DNA of 64,000 bases from Phreatobacter oligotrophus (GCF_003046185.1 NZ_PZZL01000009.1:62001-126000), one strand, 5' to 3'; shown: positions 1-11,610, counted from the stretch's first letter. The notes: a model not told the origin generated them from the letters alone. Numbers and translations: made by a program.

Positions 1-606
1 CTCGCGCAGCTTGTCCTCGTGCGAACGATCGCCCCCGTTGGAATCGGGGTGGAGTCGCTTCGCCAGTTCCTTGAACCGCGCCTTGATCTCGGCCGCAGTG
101 GCGTGAATGTCGAGATTGAGGGTGCTCAGCGCCTTGCGCTCGGCATTGCGGATCATCCGCCCCTCGGGCTCGGGAGCCCGCGCGCCCGGCTGGCGCCATT
201 CCGCATCCTCGAACAGGCCGAAGGGGTCGGCGCCCTTGCGGGGGTCGAATCCCGCCCCGGTGCCGGCCGAGGCACGCGGCTCGGGCCTGCGACCCTCCTT
301 CGTCCAGGAATTGACGCCCATGCTCCAGGTCGGCCGGTGGCCGGTCAGCGCATCCTTCTGATAGGCGGCGACCGCGGCGTCGTTCATGCCGGCGAAGTAG
401 TTGTAGCTGGCGTTATATTCCTTCACGTGGTCCAGACAGAACCAGATGAACTCGCCCTCGCGGTCGCGGCCGAGCGGTGCGCGATGGGTCGCCTCGAGGT
501 CGCAGTTCGGATGGGCGCAGACCCGCGTTCCGGGCCGCGCACGGGCGCGCCGGTCGTCCTCGGGCTTGACCCGGATGCGATCGAAATAGGGTGAGTCGGT
601 CTTCAT
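1..606 (-). CDS. DnaJ-domain protein (partial, runs off left edge)
   Basis: The minus-strand frame is open from the ATG at 606 to the window edge and gives 202 residues without a stop. An N-terminal part has Cys30, Cys35, Cys57 and His60, spaced like a small zinc-binding site. A low-complexity linker follows. A J-domain begins around residue 160, with its HPD tripeptide at residues 186-188. J-domains stimulate the ATPase of DnaK-type chaperones; the client is unknown. The layout (zinc-like N-terminus, late J-domain) matches short DnaJ-like proteins common in Alphaproteobacteria, not canonical DnaJ, whose J-domain is N-terminal. The C-terminus lies outside the window. Confidence 0.85.
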   Translation of the reverse strand, partial: MKTDSPYFDRIRVKPEDDRRARARPGTRVCAHPNCDLEATHRAPLGRDREGEFIWFCLDHVKEYNASYNYFAGMNDAAVAAYQKDALTGHRPTWSMGVNSWTKEGRRPEPRASAGTGAGFDPRKGADPFGLFEDAEWRQPGARAPEPEGRMIRNAERKALSTLNLDIHATAAEIKARFKELAKRLHPDSNGGDRSHEDKLRE

Positions 607-763
607 GGAGCCATGCGAAGCGAAGCGCCGATTATGGGGTCCAGGGTGCGTCGCGGCAAGGCGAGCAGGCGCGCCGGGCCCCTCCGTCACCGCCTCTTGA
701 CCGCCATGCGACGGCCTGTGCAGGGTCCGCGCCTCAACAAGACTGGTACCGGGAAACGCCGCC

Positions 764-1372
764 ATGGCCCTGACGCTGCACTCCTCGCCCTTCTCGCCCT
801 TCGGCCGCAAGGTGAAGCTGGCGCTCCTGCATCTCGGGCTCATGGACCGCGTCACGGTCGTCGGCACCGACACGATGAACCCGGAGGATCCGATCCGCCG
901 CGCCAACCCGCTCGGCAAGATCCCCGCCCTCGTGCAGGAGGACGGCACGGTCGTCTATGACAGCCGCGTCATCCTCGAGGCCCTCGACCTCCTCGCCGGC
1001 GGCGGCCGCATCCTCCCCGCCGAGCCGAAGGCGCGCATCGCCGCGCTGACCCTGCAGTCGCTGGCCGACGGCATCATGGATGCGCTCATTCTCACCCGCT
1101 ACGAGGCGATGTTCCACGAGGAGGCTGCGCGCTCGGAGAAGTGGGTCGCCCACCAGCGTGGCAAGGTCGAGCGCGCCATGGCGGCGCTGGAAGCCGCTCC
1201 CCCGGCGCTCGCCGTCACTGTCGGCACCATCACGCTGGCCTGCGCGCTCGGCTATCAGGACATCCGGTTCGAGGGCGCCTGGCGCAAGACCCATCCCAGC
1301 CTCGTCGCCTGGCTGGACCGTTTTGTCGCGCAGATGCCGGCGGCCTGGGAGCAGACGGCGCCGAAGAGCTGA
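764..1372 (+). CDS. glutathione S-transferase family protein
   Basis: 202 residues. The N-terminal thioredoxin-like half (about 1-75) opens with a beta strand and SPFSPFGRKV. It carries the cis-proline loop NPLGKIPALV near residue 50 and the DSR motif that in GSTs binds the gamma-glutamyl end of glutathione. The C-terminal half is helical. The expected role is cytosolic conjugation or reduction with glutathione; the substrate cannot be told. It is a single gene, divergent from the DnaJ-like gene and convergent with ccmB, whose stop lies about 30 bp away. Confidence 0.85.
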   Translation: MALTLHSSPFSPFGRKVKLALLHLGLMDRVTVVGTDTMNPEDPIRRANPLGKIPALVQEDGTVVYDSRVILEALDLLAGGGRILPAEPKARIAALTLQSLADGIMDALILTRYEAMFHEEAARSEKWVAHQRGKVERAMAALEAAPPALAVTVGTITLACALGYQDIRFEGAWRKTHPSLVAWLDRFVAQMPAAWEQTAPKS

Positions 1373-1403
1373 GGCTCAGGCGAGGGGCCGGACCCGTCCG
1401 GCC

Positions 1404-2075
1404 TCACTCGAGCCCGAAGCGCAGGGCAGCCGCGGCGGCGACCGGCCCGAGCACGAGGCTCATGAGCGACAGCGCAACGAGGATGGCGAAGGGCTGTCCG
1501 AAGGGCAGCGGCCCGACGATCACCGAGGTCGTTGCCGCGACTCCGAAGATCAGCACGGGGATGGTGAGCGGCAGGACGAGGATGGCCATGAGCAGGCCGC
1601 CGCGCCTGAGGCTTACCGCCAGCGCAGCGCCGACCGCACCGATGAGGCTGAGCGCCGGCGTGCCGGCAGCCAGCGTCAGCGCCACGGCGCCCATCGCCTC
1701 CAGCGGCACGTTGAGGAAGAGGCCGAGCAGCGGCGCCGCCGCCACCAGCGGCAGGCCGGTGGCGAGCCAGTGGGCCGCGGCCTTGGCAGCGATGACGAGG
1801 GGCAGAGGCGTCTGGCCCATCATCATGATGTCGAGCGAGCCGTCATCGGCATCGGCCTGGAAGATCCTGTCGAGGCCGAGCAGCGTCGCCAGCAGCGCGC
1901 CGATCCACAGGATGGCCGGACCGATGCGGGCGAGCAGGTTCATGTCCGGCCCGACGCCGAAGGGCACGATGGTCACCACCGCCAGGAAGAAGACGACGCC
2001 CACCATGGCGCCGCCGCCGATTCGGGTGGCGAGCATGAGGTCGCGGCGAAAAACGGCGGCGAGGGGCGATCTCAT
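1404..2075 (-). CDS. ccmB: heme exporter protein CcmB
   Basis: 223 residues, almost wholly hydrophobic with about six membrane spans, the usual CcmB length. It is the membrane subunit of the CcmAB(CD) complex that moves heme or drives its release to CcmE during cytochrome c maturation in the periplasm. The ATG at 2075 overlaps the ccmA stop by four bases (ATGA), which indicates translational coupling. No ccmC follows; the next gene is a convergent GST, so the rest of the ccm pathway must lie elsewhere. Confidence 0.93.
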   Translation of the reverse strand: MRSPLAAVFRRDLMLATRIGGGAMVGVVFFLAVVTIVPFGVGPDMNLLARIGPAILWIGALLATLLGLDRIFQADADDGSLDIMMMGQTPLPLVIAAKAAAHWLATGLPLVAAAPLLGLFLNVPLEAMGAVALTLAAGTPALSLIGAVGAALAVSLRRGGLLMAILVLPLTIPVLIFGVAATTSVIVGPLPFGQPFAILVALSLMSLVLGPVAAAAALRFGLE

Positions 2076-2698
2076 GCGGCGACCGGTGCGGCGGGAGCGG
2101 CGCGGCCGAGTGACAGGTCGCGCACGGGCAGGCCGAGCGGTCCGTGCGTGGCGGCGAGGATGATGCCGCCGGTGGCGACATGCTCGGCCATGACGCTGGC
2201 GAGGACCGCCTGACTCGTGACATCGAGCGCCGCTGTAGGCTCGTCGAGAAGCCAGACCGGCCGGCTGACGGTCAGCAGACGGGCGAGGGCGAGACGCCGA
2301 CGCTGTCCTGCCGAGAGATAGCCAGCCGGCAGATCGGCGAGATGAGCGATGCCGAGCCGCTCCATCGCGGCGGGTGCCGCAATGCCGCCGCCGCCGAGGA
2401 AATCGGTCCAGAATGCCAGGTTCTCGGCGACCGTCAGCGAACCCTTGAAGGCGTCCTGGTGGCCGCAATAGTGGCACTGCTCCCCCAATGAGGCCTCGGG
2501 GTCGCCGCCCTCGAGAACCAGCCGGCCCGATTCGGCGCGCACCAATCCGGCGATCAGGCGCAGGAGGCTCGACTTGCCGGCGCCGTTCGGGCCGGTGACC
2601 TGGACGGCCTCTCCCGAGGTCACGGTGAAGCTGAGATGGGAGAAGACGACGCGGCCGCCGCGCTGGCAGGTCAGGGCATCGGCGATGAGGCGCAACAT
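2072..2698 (-). CDS. ccmA: heme ABC exporter ATP-binding protein CcmA
   Basis: 208 residues. Visible ABC motifs are Walker A GPNGAGKSS near residue 38, signature LSAGQRRR, and Walker B VWLLDEPTAALD. The short length and the neighbouring ccmB identify CcmA, the ATPase of the cytochrome c maturation heme-handling complex on the cytoplasmic face of the inner membrane. It is divergent from acnA with about 180 bp between them, an arrangement I recognise from many Alphaproteobacteria. Confidence 0.94.
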   Translation of the reverse strand: MLRLIADALTCQRGGRVVFSHLSFTVTSGEAVQVTGPNGAGKSSLLRLIAGLVRAESGRLVLEGGDPEASLGEQCHYCGHQDAFKGSLTVAENLAFWTDFLGGGGIAAPAAMERLGIAHLADLPAGYLSAGQRRRLALARLLTVSRPVWLLDEPTAALDVTSQAVLASVMAEHVATGGIILAATHGPLGLPVRDLSLGRAAPAAPVAA

Positions 2699-2876
2699 GC
2701 CGCATTCCTACGCGACGAAAGGGTGACCCGCGAGAGGCGATATGCGCTTCTAACCATATGGCGGGCTGATTGGAATCCCTCTATAACGCGGCCGAACGGC
2801 CGCCGCGTCTTCCGCTTCGTCCGACATTCCCTGTCCGGGCGCGTCGACGGCCTCACATCGAGGGGATCACCGCTTC

Positions 2877-5597
<2,721 letters not shown>

Positions 5598-5616
5598 TAC
5601 GGATCAAGCGCCTGCG

Positions 5617-5646
5617 ACGGCGGCTTGGCTTTTGCCGGGCCGCCGT
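5617..5646 (+). terminator. likely acnA terminator
   Basis: An 8-bp perfect stem (ACGGCGGC / GCCGCCGT) with a 14-base loop starts 20 bases after the acnA stop and is followed by the T-rich ATCTTTT. It fits an intrinsic terminator for acnA. Confidence 0.6.
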
Positions 5647-5779
5647 TATCTTTTGGGAAGGGGCGGTGCTCACGGGCGTTTGCGGGACATTCACCCAACC
5701 GTGAGTAGCCTTGACGGTGCCGGCAGGCCTAAAGACGGGCCGCGGGGCCGGCAAGGTCGCGAAATCGGGGCGGATTCCG

Positions 5780-6547
5780 ATGAGTGTTGTGAAATGGAGC
5801 GTGGGGCTCGTGCTGGCCATGGTCGCCTTTGTCGGCGGACCGGCTTCGGCGCAGCAGCGTCCCTCGGCAGTGCTCGAACTCTTCACCAGCCAGGGCTGCT
5901 CGTCCTGCCCGCCGGCTGATCGTTACATCGCCGAGATGGCTGATCGTCCCGACGTCATCGCCCTCACTCTCGCCGTCGATTACTGGGACTATCTTGGCTG
6001 GCGTGACACGCTGGCCAATCCCATCCACGCCAAGCGCCAGAAGGCTTATGCCTATATGCGCGGCGACCGGCAGATCTACACGCCGCAGATGATCATCAAC
6101 GGGGTCGGTCACGCCATCGGCTCGGATCGTGCCGCCATCCAGCGCGTCACCGAGCAGAGCCGCGGCCAGCCCGGTGCGCTGTCCGTGCCGGTGAGCCTGC
6201 GGGTGTCCGGGGACACCATCACGCTGGTCCTTCCCGCAAGCATCAACGGGGTCAGCCCGGAGAATCCGGCGACCATCTTCCTGTTCGGCGTCTCGTCGCG
6301 CCAGCCGGTGGACATCACCCGCGGCGAGAATCGCGGCCAGACCATGATCTACCGCAATGTCGTCCGGTCCCACGCCAATCTCGGCGAATGGGGCGGCGGT
6401 CCACGCACGGTGACGATTTCCCGCCGCGAACTCGTCCCGCCGGATTGCGAGAAGCTGGCGATCCTGGTCCAGACGGGCTCGCAGCGCCGTCCCGGCGTCA
6501 TCCTCGGCGCGTCGATGATCGACCTGCCGGGTCTCGCCGTTCACTGA
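5780..6547 (+). CDS. DUF1223 thioredoxin-fold secreted protein
   Basis: 255 residues from the ATG at 5780. This start was chosen because it directly precedes a clean signal peptide ending PASA-Q; a TTG 69 bases upstream would add an unlikely extension. After the signal comes LELFTSQGCSSCPPAD with a CxxC-like CSSC pair, then the DYWDYLGWRD and YTPQMIINGV blocks typical of DUF1223. The family has a thioredoxin-like fold and is exported, but its reaction is not established. A position after acnA recurs in Rhizobiales. Confidence 0.85.
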   Translation: MSVVKWSVGLVLAMVAFVGGPASAQQRPSAVLELFTSQGCSSCPPADRYIAEMADRPDVIALTLAVDYWDYLGWRDTLANPIHAKRQKAYAYMRGDRQIYTPQMIINGVGHAIGSDRAAIQRVTEQSRGQPGALSVPVSLRVSGDTITLVLPASINGVSPENPATIFLFGVSSRQPVDITRGENRGQTMIYRNVVRSHANLGEWGGGPRTVTISRRELVPPDCEKLAILVQTGSQRRPGVILGASMIDLPGLAVH

Positions 6548-6590
6548 CCTCGGGCGGGGGCACCATGCCCCGCGCCCCATTGCGACGACA

Positions 6591-6851
6591 TCAGGCCGGC
6601 TGAAGCCAGACCATGTCGGGGGCGACGATGCCGGGCACGTCCTCCTCGTCGATGCGGCGCACGGTCTCCACCGCCACATGCTTCTCCGCTTCCAGCGGCG
6701 ACACGCCGAAGCGTACAAGCTCGCGGCCAAGGCTCTGGCGCGCCTTCAGCGCGGCCGTTTCAGCCATGTCGGCCTCGATGAAACGCGTGGCCGCGAAACG
6801 CGGTCCGGCGTTGTCGGTCTCCCCGCGGGCGTCACAACGATACCAGGGCAT
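6591..6851 (-). CDS. conserved hypothetical protein, 86 aa
   Basis: An 86-residue acidic protein beginning MPWYRCDARGETDN, with no signal peptide or membrane span. The start at 6851 was preferred over upstream in-frame starts because the DNA beyond it is AT-richer and reads as the divergent promoter region, and a GGGACGGG run precedes the ATG. The MPWYRCD opening and the content FIEADMAETAALKAR look like small rhizobial proteins of unknown role. No function is assigned. Convergent with the DUF1223 gene. Confidence 0.6.
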   Translation of the reverse strand: MPWYRCDARGETDNAGPRFAATRFIEADMAETAALKARQSLGRELVRFGVSPLEAEKHVAVETVRRIDEEDVPGIVAPDMVWLQPA

Positions 6852-6895
6852 GATCCCGTCCCATTTCCTGTCCAAACCGTCATCAACCATGCCGA

Positions 6896-6914
6896 GGTTG
6901 AGAGAAGGTTGAGA
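6896..6914. repeat. tandem GGTTGAGA direct repeat in divergent promoter region
   Basis: GGTTGAGA occurs twice, 11 bp apart (6896-6903 and 6907-6914), between the hypothetical gene at 6591-6851 and the CAP-domain gene. One helical turn of spacing is what two adjacent regulator half-sites would show. The regulator is unknown. Confidence 0.3.
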
Positions 6915-6985
6915 TGTTTGCTTAACCATTGGCGCGCATCCATGCGCGTCTTGGCATGGGTGGCGATGACAGAGGAAATGGTTCG

Positions 6986-7534
6986 ATGGCTGAACGGTAT
7001 CTGAATGGCGAGACGATGCTCGTCGGGCGCAGGGCGATCCTGGTCGGCGGCGGCGCCGCCCTCCTCGCCGCCTGCTCAGCCCCGCCGGTACAGGCTCCGA
7101 GCCAGCCAAGCTTCTATCGCAATCTCGCCCAGTCAGGCGCGCGCGTGGACGCCGCTATGGCCGCCGAGATGATCTCCGGATTCCGCCGCAACAACGGCCG
7201 TGGGCCGCTCACCGTCGATCCCGTTCTGATGGCTGTGGCCGAGGCCCAGGCCGCCGCCATGACCCAGGCCGACCAGGTCGGCGTGCGCACCGGCACGGTC
7301 GGCGCCCGTCTGACCACCGCCGGCTATCGTCACCGTGCGGCGGTGGAGAACACCTCGGCCGGCTATCTCACCCTCGCCGAGGCCTTCTCCGGCTGGCGCG
7401 ATTCCCCGCCCCACCGCGCCAACATGCTCAATCCCGGCGTGACCCGCCTCGGCATCGCCACCGGCTACCGGCCGGGCTCGCGCTACCGGGTGTTCTGGGC
7501 GCTGGTGCTCGCGGAGCCGGTCGCGGCCGCCTGA
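6986..7534 (+). CDS. CAP/SCP-domain lipoprotein
   Basis: 182 residues. The start at 6986 has a good ribosome-binding site (AGAGGA, 9 bases upstream); 7016 is an alternative. GRRAILVGGGAALLAACS gives a twin-arginine-like signal and a lipobox with Cys30 as the acylation site, so the protein is probably anchored in the envelope. The rest is a CAP (SCP/PR-1-like) domain with the late motif SPPHRANMLNP and the preceding His and Glu region. CAP proteins of bacteria are mostly of unknown activity. Confidence 0.83.
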   Translation: MAERYLNGETMLVGRRAILVGGGAALLAACSAPPVQAPSQPSFYRNLAQSGARVDAAMAAEMISGFRRNNGRGPLTVDPVLMAVAEAQAAAMTQADQVGVRTGTVGARLTTAGYRHRAAVENTSAGYLTLAEAFSGWRDSPPHRANMLNPGVTRLGIATGYRPGSRYRVFWALVLAEPVAAA

Positions 7535-7540
7535 TCGCGC

Positions 7541-8317
7541 TCACACCGCGCACATGCCGCCATCGACGCTGTAGATGCCGCCGTGGCAATAGGCGGCGGC
7601 ATCGGAGGATAGGAAGGCCACGAGCTCGGCCACCTCTTCCACCCGGCCATAGCGCTGCTGCGGCACCATGGCGGCGACTGCCGCATGGGCGGCGGCGCGG
7701 TCGGTGCTCTGTCCCGCATTGATCGAATCCATCATCCGGCTCTCGATCGGGCCCGGATTGACCGAGACCACGCGCACGCCGCGCGGGCCGGCCTCCGCCG
7801 CGACCGAGCGGGTGATGCCGATGACCGCATGCTTCGACGCCGTATAGGCTGACAGGCCCGGCGTACCCTTCAGTCCAGCGATGCTCGACATGTTGACGAC
7901 GACGCCGGAGCCTTGGCCGTACATGACCGGCAGCACGTGCTTCAGGCCAAGGAAGACGCCGATCACGTTGATGTCGATCACCTGCCGGAAGGCGTCCACC
8001 GGATAGGCCTCGACCGGAGCGACCACACCCTCCACCCCGGCATTGTTGACGAAGATGTCGATGCGGCCAAAGGCGGCGACCGCCGCGGCGGCATAGGCGC
8101 CCACCTCCGCATCCTGCCGGACGTCCGCCGTCACCGCATGGAAGCGGCTCGCTGCCGGCAGGGCGGCGGCTAGTCCCGCCATGTCGGAGCCGGCCCGGTC
8201 CACCGCGACGATGGCCGCACCGCGCTCGGCCATCAGGATGGCGGTGGCGCGGCCGATGGCCCCCGCCGCCCCCGTGATCAGCGCGACTTTGCCTTGAAGG
8301 GATGTGCGTTCGGTCAT
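7541..8317 (-). CDS. SDR family NAD(P)-dependent oxidoreductase
   Basis: 258 residues, a classical short-chain dehydrogenase/reductase. It has the Rossmann motif TGAAGAIGRA near the N-terminus, NNAG near residue 90, a catalytic Ser in NMSSIAG, the YTASK active-site motif, and the PG loop. It reduces or oxidises a hydroxyl/carbonyl group with NAD(P)H; the substrate is unknown. It lies downstream of the ABC importer on the same strand but is separated by 97 bp and a hairpin, so co-transcription is uncertain. Confidence 0.88.
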   Translation of the reverse strand: MTERTSLQGKVALITGAAGAIGRATAILMAERGAAIVAVDRAGSDMAGLAAALPAASRFHAVTADVRQDAEVGAYAAAAVAAFGRIDIFVNNAGVEGVVAPVEAYPVDAFRQVIDINVIGVFLGLKHVLPVMYGQGSGVVVNMSSIAGLKGTPGLSAYTASKHAVIGITRSVAAEAGPRGVRVVSVNPGPIESRMMDSINAGQSTDRAAAHAAVAAMVPQQRYGRVEEVAELVAFLSSDAAAYCHGGIYSVDGGMCAV

Positions 8318-8375
8318 GGCAACCTCCAGCCTGCGGGCCTGATGATGCCCACGAGGCTAGGGGATCCGGATCTCG

Positions 8376-8402
8376 CCCGCCTTGCGCGAGAGCAAGGGCG
8401 GG
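8376..8402 (-). terminator. hairpin after ABC importer ATPase gene
   Basis: A stem of about ten base pairs with one bulge and the loop GCGAGA lies between the ABC ATPase stop (8415) and the SDR start (8317). There is no strong T-run, so it may only reduce read-through into the SDR gene. Confidence 0.4.
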
Positions 8403-8414
8403 GTCACACGCCTG

Positions 8415-9194
8415 TCACGCCGCCTTCTTGCCGTGATGGCTATGGAGCTTGGCGCCCAGCACCCTGCGGATGTCGTTGAACTCCGGGCTCGCAACATCGC
8501 GCGGCCGCGGCAGGATCAGCGGATTGTCGCTCTCGATCCGTCCCGGTCCCGGTGTCATCACCACCACGCGGTCGGCGAGGAAGATCGCCTCCTCGATGGA
8601 ATGGGTGACGAACACGACGGTCAGCCCGGTCCGCTGCCAGATGTCGAGGAGCTCGTCCTGCAGGCGCTCGCGGGTCATGGCGTCGAGCGCGCCGAAGGGC
8701 TCGTCCATCAGCACGATCTCGGCATCGTTGGCCAGCACCCGGGCGATGGCGACGCGCTGTTTCATGCCGCCGGAAAGCTGGTGCGGATAGGCATTGGCGA
8801 ACTTCGTGAGGCCGACGAGCTCGATGAACTTGTCGACCGTCTCCTTCACCACTGGCTTGGCCAGACCGCGCGACGCCGGACCGAAGCCGATATTGTCGCG
8901 GACCGACAGCCAGGGGAACAGCGCATAATCCTGGAAGACCATGCCGCGGGTCGGGTCAGGCCCCTTGATCGGCATGCCCCACATCAGCGCCTCGCCGCTG
9001 GTCGGCTGCTCGAAGCCGGCGATGATGCGCAGCAGCGTGGACTTGCCGCAGCCCGATGCGCCGATCAGGCAGACGAACTCGCCCTTGCGGATGGTGATGT
9101 TGGCGTCGTGAAGGGCGTTGATCGTCTGGTCCTGCAGCTTGAAGACCTTGGAAACCTGCTTGATCTCGATGATCGGCGTCTTGGACTCAGCCAT
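8415..9194 (-). CDS. SsuB/TauB/NrtD-type ABC transporter ATPase
   Basis: 259 residues. Walker A GASGCGKST near residue 50, signature LSGGMKQR and Walker B IVLMDEPFGALD are intact, with the H-loop at VFVTHSIEEA. The closest type is the nitrate/sulfonate/taurine importer ATPase. It energises the adjacent permease. Its start overlaps the permease stop by 8 bases, so it is translationally coupled. The allophanate-hydrolase genes upstream suggest uptake of a nitrogen-containing solute, which is inference. Confidence 0.92.
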   Translation of the reverse strand: MAESKTPIIEIKQVSKVFKLQDQTINALHDANITIRKGEFVCLIGASGCGKSTLLRIIAGFEQPTSGEALMWGMPIKGPDPTRGMVFQDYALFPWLSVRDNIGFGPASRGLAKPVVKETVDKFIELVGLTKFANAYPHQLSGGMKQRVAIARVLANDAEIVLMDEPFGALDAMTRERLQDELLDIWQRTGLTVVFVTHSIEEAIFLADRVVVMTPGPGRIESDNPLILPRPRDVASPEFNDIRRVLGAKLHSHHGKKAA

Positions 9195-10038
9195 GGTGGG
9201 TCGGGCTCCACTTGAGCATCCGGTTGCCGATCATCACGACGACCCGGTCGGAAATGTAGCCGGCGATGCCGATGATGATCATGCCGCAGATGACGAGTTC
9301 GGTGCGGGACAGGGTGCGGCCATCCATGATGACGGCGCCGAGCCCCTGCGGCACGCCGGTCATCTCACCGACGACGATGACGAACCAGGCGAGGCCGAGG
9401 CCAAGGCGCAGGCCGGTGAAGATGGACGGCAGGGCCGCCGGCAGCACCACCTTGTAGAACTGGGCATTGCCCTGGCAGCCGAGCATGGAGGCCGCTTCGA
9501 ACAGCTTGGGGTCGACCGAACGCACGCCGAAGATCGTGTTGAGTAGGATCGGATAGAAGGCGCCAAGGCAGACGAGGGCGAAGGCCGAGCGGGGCCCAAG
9601 GCCGAAGAGGATCATCGACAGCGGCAGCCAGGCGGTGACGGGAATGGGGCGCATCACCTGCAGGAAGGGGTCGAGCACCATCCGCGCCGTCGGGATGCGA
9701 CCGATCATCAGACCGAGCGGCAGGGCGAAGAGGGCGGCCAGCGCGAAGCCGCCATAGACGCGGCTCATCGAGGCGAGGAGATGCGTCACCAGCGTCGCCG
9801 AGAAGGCGTCGTCATAGATGCCGCCGACGGCGAAATCGATCATGTACTCGCCGACCTCGTAGGGGGTCGGGATCAGCCGCGTCCAGCGGCGCGTCGTGGC
9901 GATATGCCAGAACAGCAGCAACAGCCCCGGTACGATCAGCGCGAGCACAGTCGGCTTCACGCGCGCCCAGGACGATTTGCCCGCCGGCTTCTCCACCGGT
10001 ACCGCCGCCGGCGGCGGCGCGGTCTCGACCATCGCCAT
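9187..10038 (-). CDS. SsuC/TauC-type ABC transporter permease
   Basis: 283 residues with about six membrane spans after a Pro-rich N-terminus. The cytoplasmic EAA-like loop (EAASMLGCQGNAQFYKVVLP) couples it to the ATPase. It has the length and character of BPD_transp_1 permeases of nitrate/sulfonate/taurine systems. GGAGGA stands just upstream of the ATG. It is the middle gene of the SBP-permease-ATPase order on the minus strand. Confidence 0.92.
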   Translation of the reverse strand: MAMVETAPPPAAVPVEKPAGKSSWARVKPTVLALIVPGLLLLFWHIATTRRWTRLIPTPYEVGEYMIDFAVGGIYDDAFSATLVTHLLASMSRVYGGFALAALFALPLGLMIGRIPTARMVLDPFLQVMRPIPVTAWLPLSMILFGLGPRSAFALVCLGAFYPILLNTIFGVRSVDPKLFEAASMLGCQGNAQFYKVVLPAALPSIFTGLRLGLGLAWFVIVVGEMTGVPQGLGAVIMDGRTLSRTELVICGMIIIGIAGYISDRVVVMIGNRMLKWSPTHHG

Positions 10039-10065
10039 GTCTTGGGTCCTCCAGTGGAAAGCGGT

Positions 10066-10091
10066 GGCCGCCCGCTCGGGAGCGGACGGCC
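10066..10091 (-). terminator. intercistronic hairpin between SBP and permease genes
   Basis: A GC-rich stem (GGCCG/CGGCC plus CCGCTC/GAGCGG with one mismatch) sits between the substrate-binding protein stop and the permease start. Such hairpins commonly protect or attenuate so that the binding protein is made in excess. There is no T-run, so partial attenuation or mRNA protection is more likely than full termination. Confidence 0.4.
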
Positions 10092-10104
10092 GGGTCCAGC
10101 GCCG

Positions 10105-11061
10105 TCAGGCGGTCGCGATCTGGTTCGAGAAGGTCGGGTTCAGGAACTTGTCGAAGTCAGGCAGCTGACGGATCTGGCGCAGCGACAGCATCTGCTCGGC
10201 ATAGGTCCGGGCCTGCTTGAGCACGGTTTCGTCGAGCTTCCACGCATATTCGACATTGTTCGCCGCCAGCGCATGGTCGACAGCCGCACGGTTGGCGCCC
10301 AGGCGCTGCACCGTCATCTCGGCCACGGCCGGCTTGTTGGCGAGCATGAACTCGACCGCCCTGCGATGGATCGTCAGCGCGTCCCGCACCAGGGCCGGCT
10401 TGCCGCTCACCGTGTCCTCATGGGTGGCGAAGACCATGTTCAGGCCGCCCATGGCGGTGCCATAGGGATACTCGACCAGCTGACCGACGCCCGAGGAGAT
10501 GGACAGGCCCGGACCCGGCTCCGCGCCGACATAGGCGTCGATGTCACCGCGCGACAGCATGGCGTGCATCTCGCCGAAGGGCACGCGAACCGCGGTGACG
10601 TCGCGGATCGACAGCCCCTCCATGCGCAGGCGCTCCATGATGAAGACCTCCTGGGTCGAACCCGGCCAGATGCCGACGCGCTTGCCCTTGAGGTCCTTGA
10701 CGGTCTTGACGTCGGAGCCCGCCTTGGAGACGACGCCCATGCCCTTGTTGGAGAAGGCGCCGACCACGACGACCGGCTCGCCGGCCGCCCGGCCGAGCGT
10801 CGCCGCGGCGATGCCGAAGGCGCCGAAATCGACCGACTTGGTGACGACGGCGTTCTTGCCGTCGGTGGGTGAGTCGAAGGTGATGATCTCGATCTTGGTC
10901 CCAGCCGGCGCGAAGCGCTCGTAGAAGTGCGGCGGCATCGAATGGATGAGCCTCAGCGAGCCCATCTTGATGACGCGCTCCTGGGCGCGCAGCACCGAGG
11001 GAGCCGAGAGCGCGCCAGCGGCGAGGCCGGCGCCCATGAGGAAGTGACGACGAATGATCAT
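10105..11061 (-). CDS. ABC transporter substrate-binding protein (NMT1/SsuA-like)
   Basis: 318 residues from the ATG at 11061, which has AGGAG nine bases before it. IIRRHFLMGAGLAAGALSAPSVLRAQ is a Tat-type signal (two Arg followed by a hydrophobic stretch). The mature part has the two-lobed NMT1/SsuA-like fold with FGAFGIAAATLGRAAGEP and the DLKGKRVGIWPGST hinge block. It captures the solute in the periplasm for the adjacent permease and ATPase. The ligand cannot be read from sequence; the context points to a ureido or amide nitrogen source. Confidence 0.9.
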   Translation of the reverse strand: MIIRRHFLMGAGLAAGALSAPSVLRAQERVIKMGSLRLIHSMPPHFYERFAPAGTKIEIITFDSPTDGKNAVVTKSVDFGAFGIAAATLGRAAGEPVVVVGAFSNKGMGVVSKAGSDVKTVKDLKGKRVGIWPGSTQEVFIMERLRMEGLSIRDVTAVRVPFGEMHAMLSRGDIDAYVGAEPGPGLSISSGVGQLVEYPYGTAMGGLNMVFATHEDTVSGKPALVRDALTIHRRAVEFMLANKPAVAEMTVQRLGANRAAVDHALAANNVEYAWKLDETVLKQARTYAEQMLSLRQIRQLPDFDKFLNPTFSNQIATA

Positions 11062-11147
11062 GTGCGTTGCTCCTGTGGAAGGGGTGCGGGTTGGCTCCCG
11101 GTCGTGTGTGTGGGCCGCCGACCACATGGGCCGCCGGCCGTGACTGC

Positions 11148-11558
11148 TCATGCGGCGCGGCCGGCCAGCGCCGCCATGTAGGCGCGCCAGCCGCCATGGG
11201 CGGTAATCTCCTCGGCGCCTGCCAGGCCTTCCGGCTCGACGAGGAAGCCCTTGGGGCGGGTCCCATCGGCAAGGCGCAATGTGCCGATGCCGAGGGGGGA
11301 GGGGATGCCGTCGACAAAGGTGCCGAAACCCTCGGCCGGCAGCGCCCAGACCTCGCAGGCGATGGCCGCTCCCGTCCCATCGGCGACGCGGATGAGGCCG
11401 GGCCGCTTCGGCGGCCCGCCAGCGAGGGCATAGAAACGGTAATCGGTGGTCGTCATCGCGGCCCGTCGGAGGACGCCGCCACGGCTCGTCAGCTCGCCGT
11501 TCAGCGGCATGCCGGAGAGGTGGGCGCCGACGACGACGATCTCGATCAGGTCGCTCAA
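11148..11558 (-). CDS. allophanate hydrolase C-terminal domain as a separate protein
   Basis: 136 residues. The content (IEIVVVGAHLSGMPLN, YRFYALAGG, KRPGLIR, GFLVEPEGL, WRAYMA) matches the C-terminal domain of allophanate hydrolase. In AtzF that domain finishes the decarboxylation after the amidase has acted. Here it is its own cistron, starting at TTG 11558 with a textbook GGAGG six bases upstream, 52 bp after the amidase gene. The two products sum to about the length of one AtzF. An interacting two-subunit enzyme is the simplest reading. Confidence 0.75.
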   Translation of the reverse strand: MSDLIEIVVVGAHLSGMPLNGELTSRGGVLRRAAMTTTDYRFYALAGGPPKRPGLIRVADGTGAAIACEVWALPAEGFGTFVDGIPSPLGIGTLRLADGTRPKGFLVEPEGLAGAEEITAHGGWRAYMAALAGRAA

Positions 11559-11610
11559 GGCTGCCTCCGATGAAGGGCGGGAAGGAGCAGGTGGTGGTTC
11601 ATGGCTTGGC

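Noticed and set aside
1404-2698. ccmAB without ccmC as a broken ccm cluster
   Set aside because: Both genes are intact and coupled; the remaining ccm genes are often encoded elsewhere, so this is not evidence of decay.
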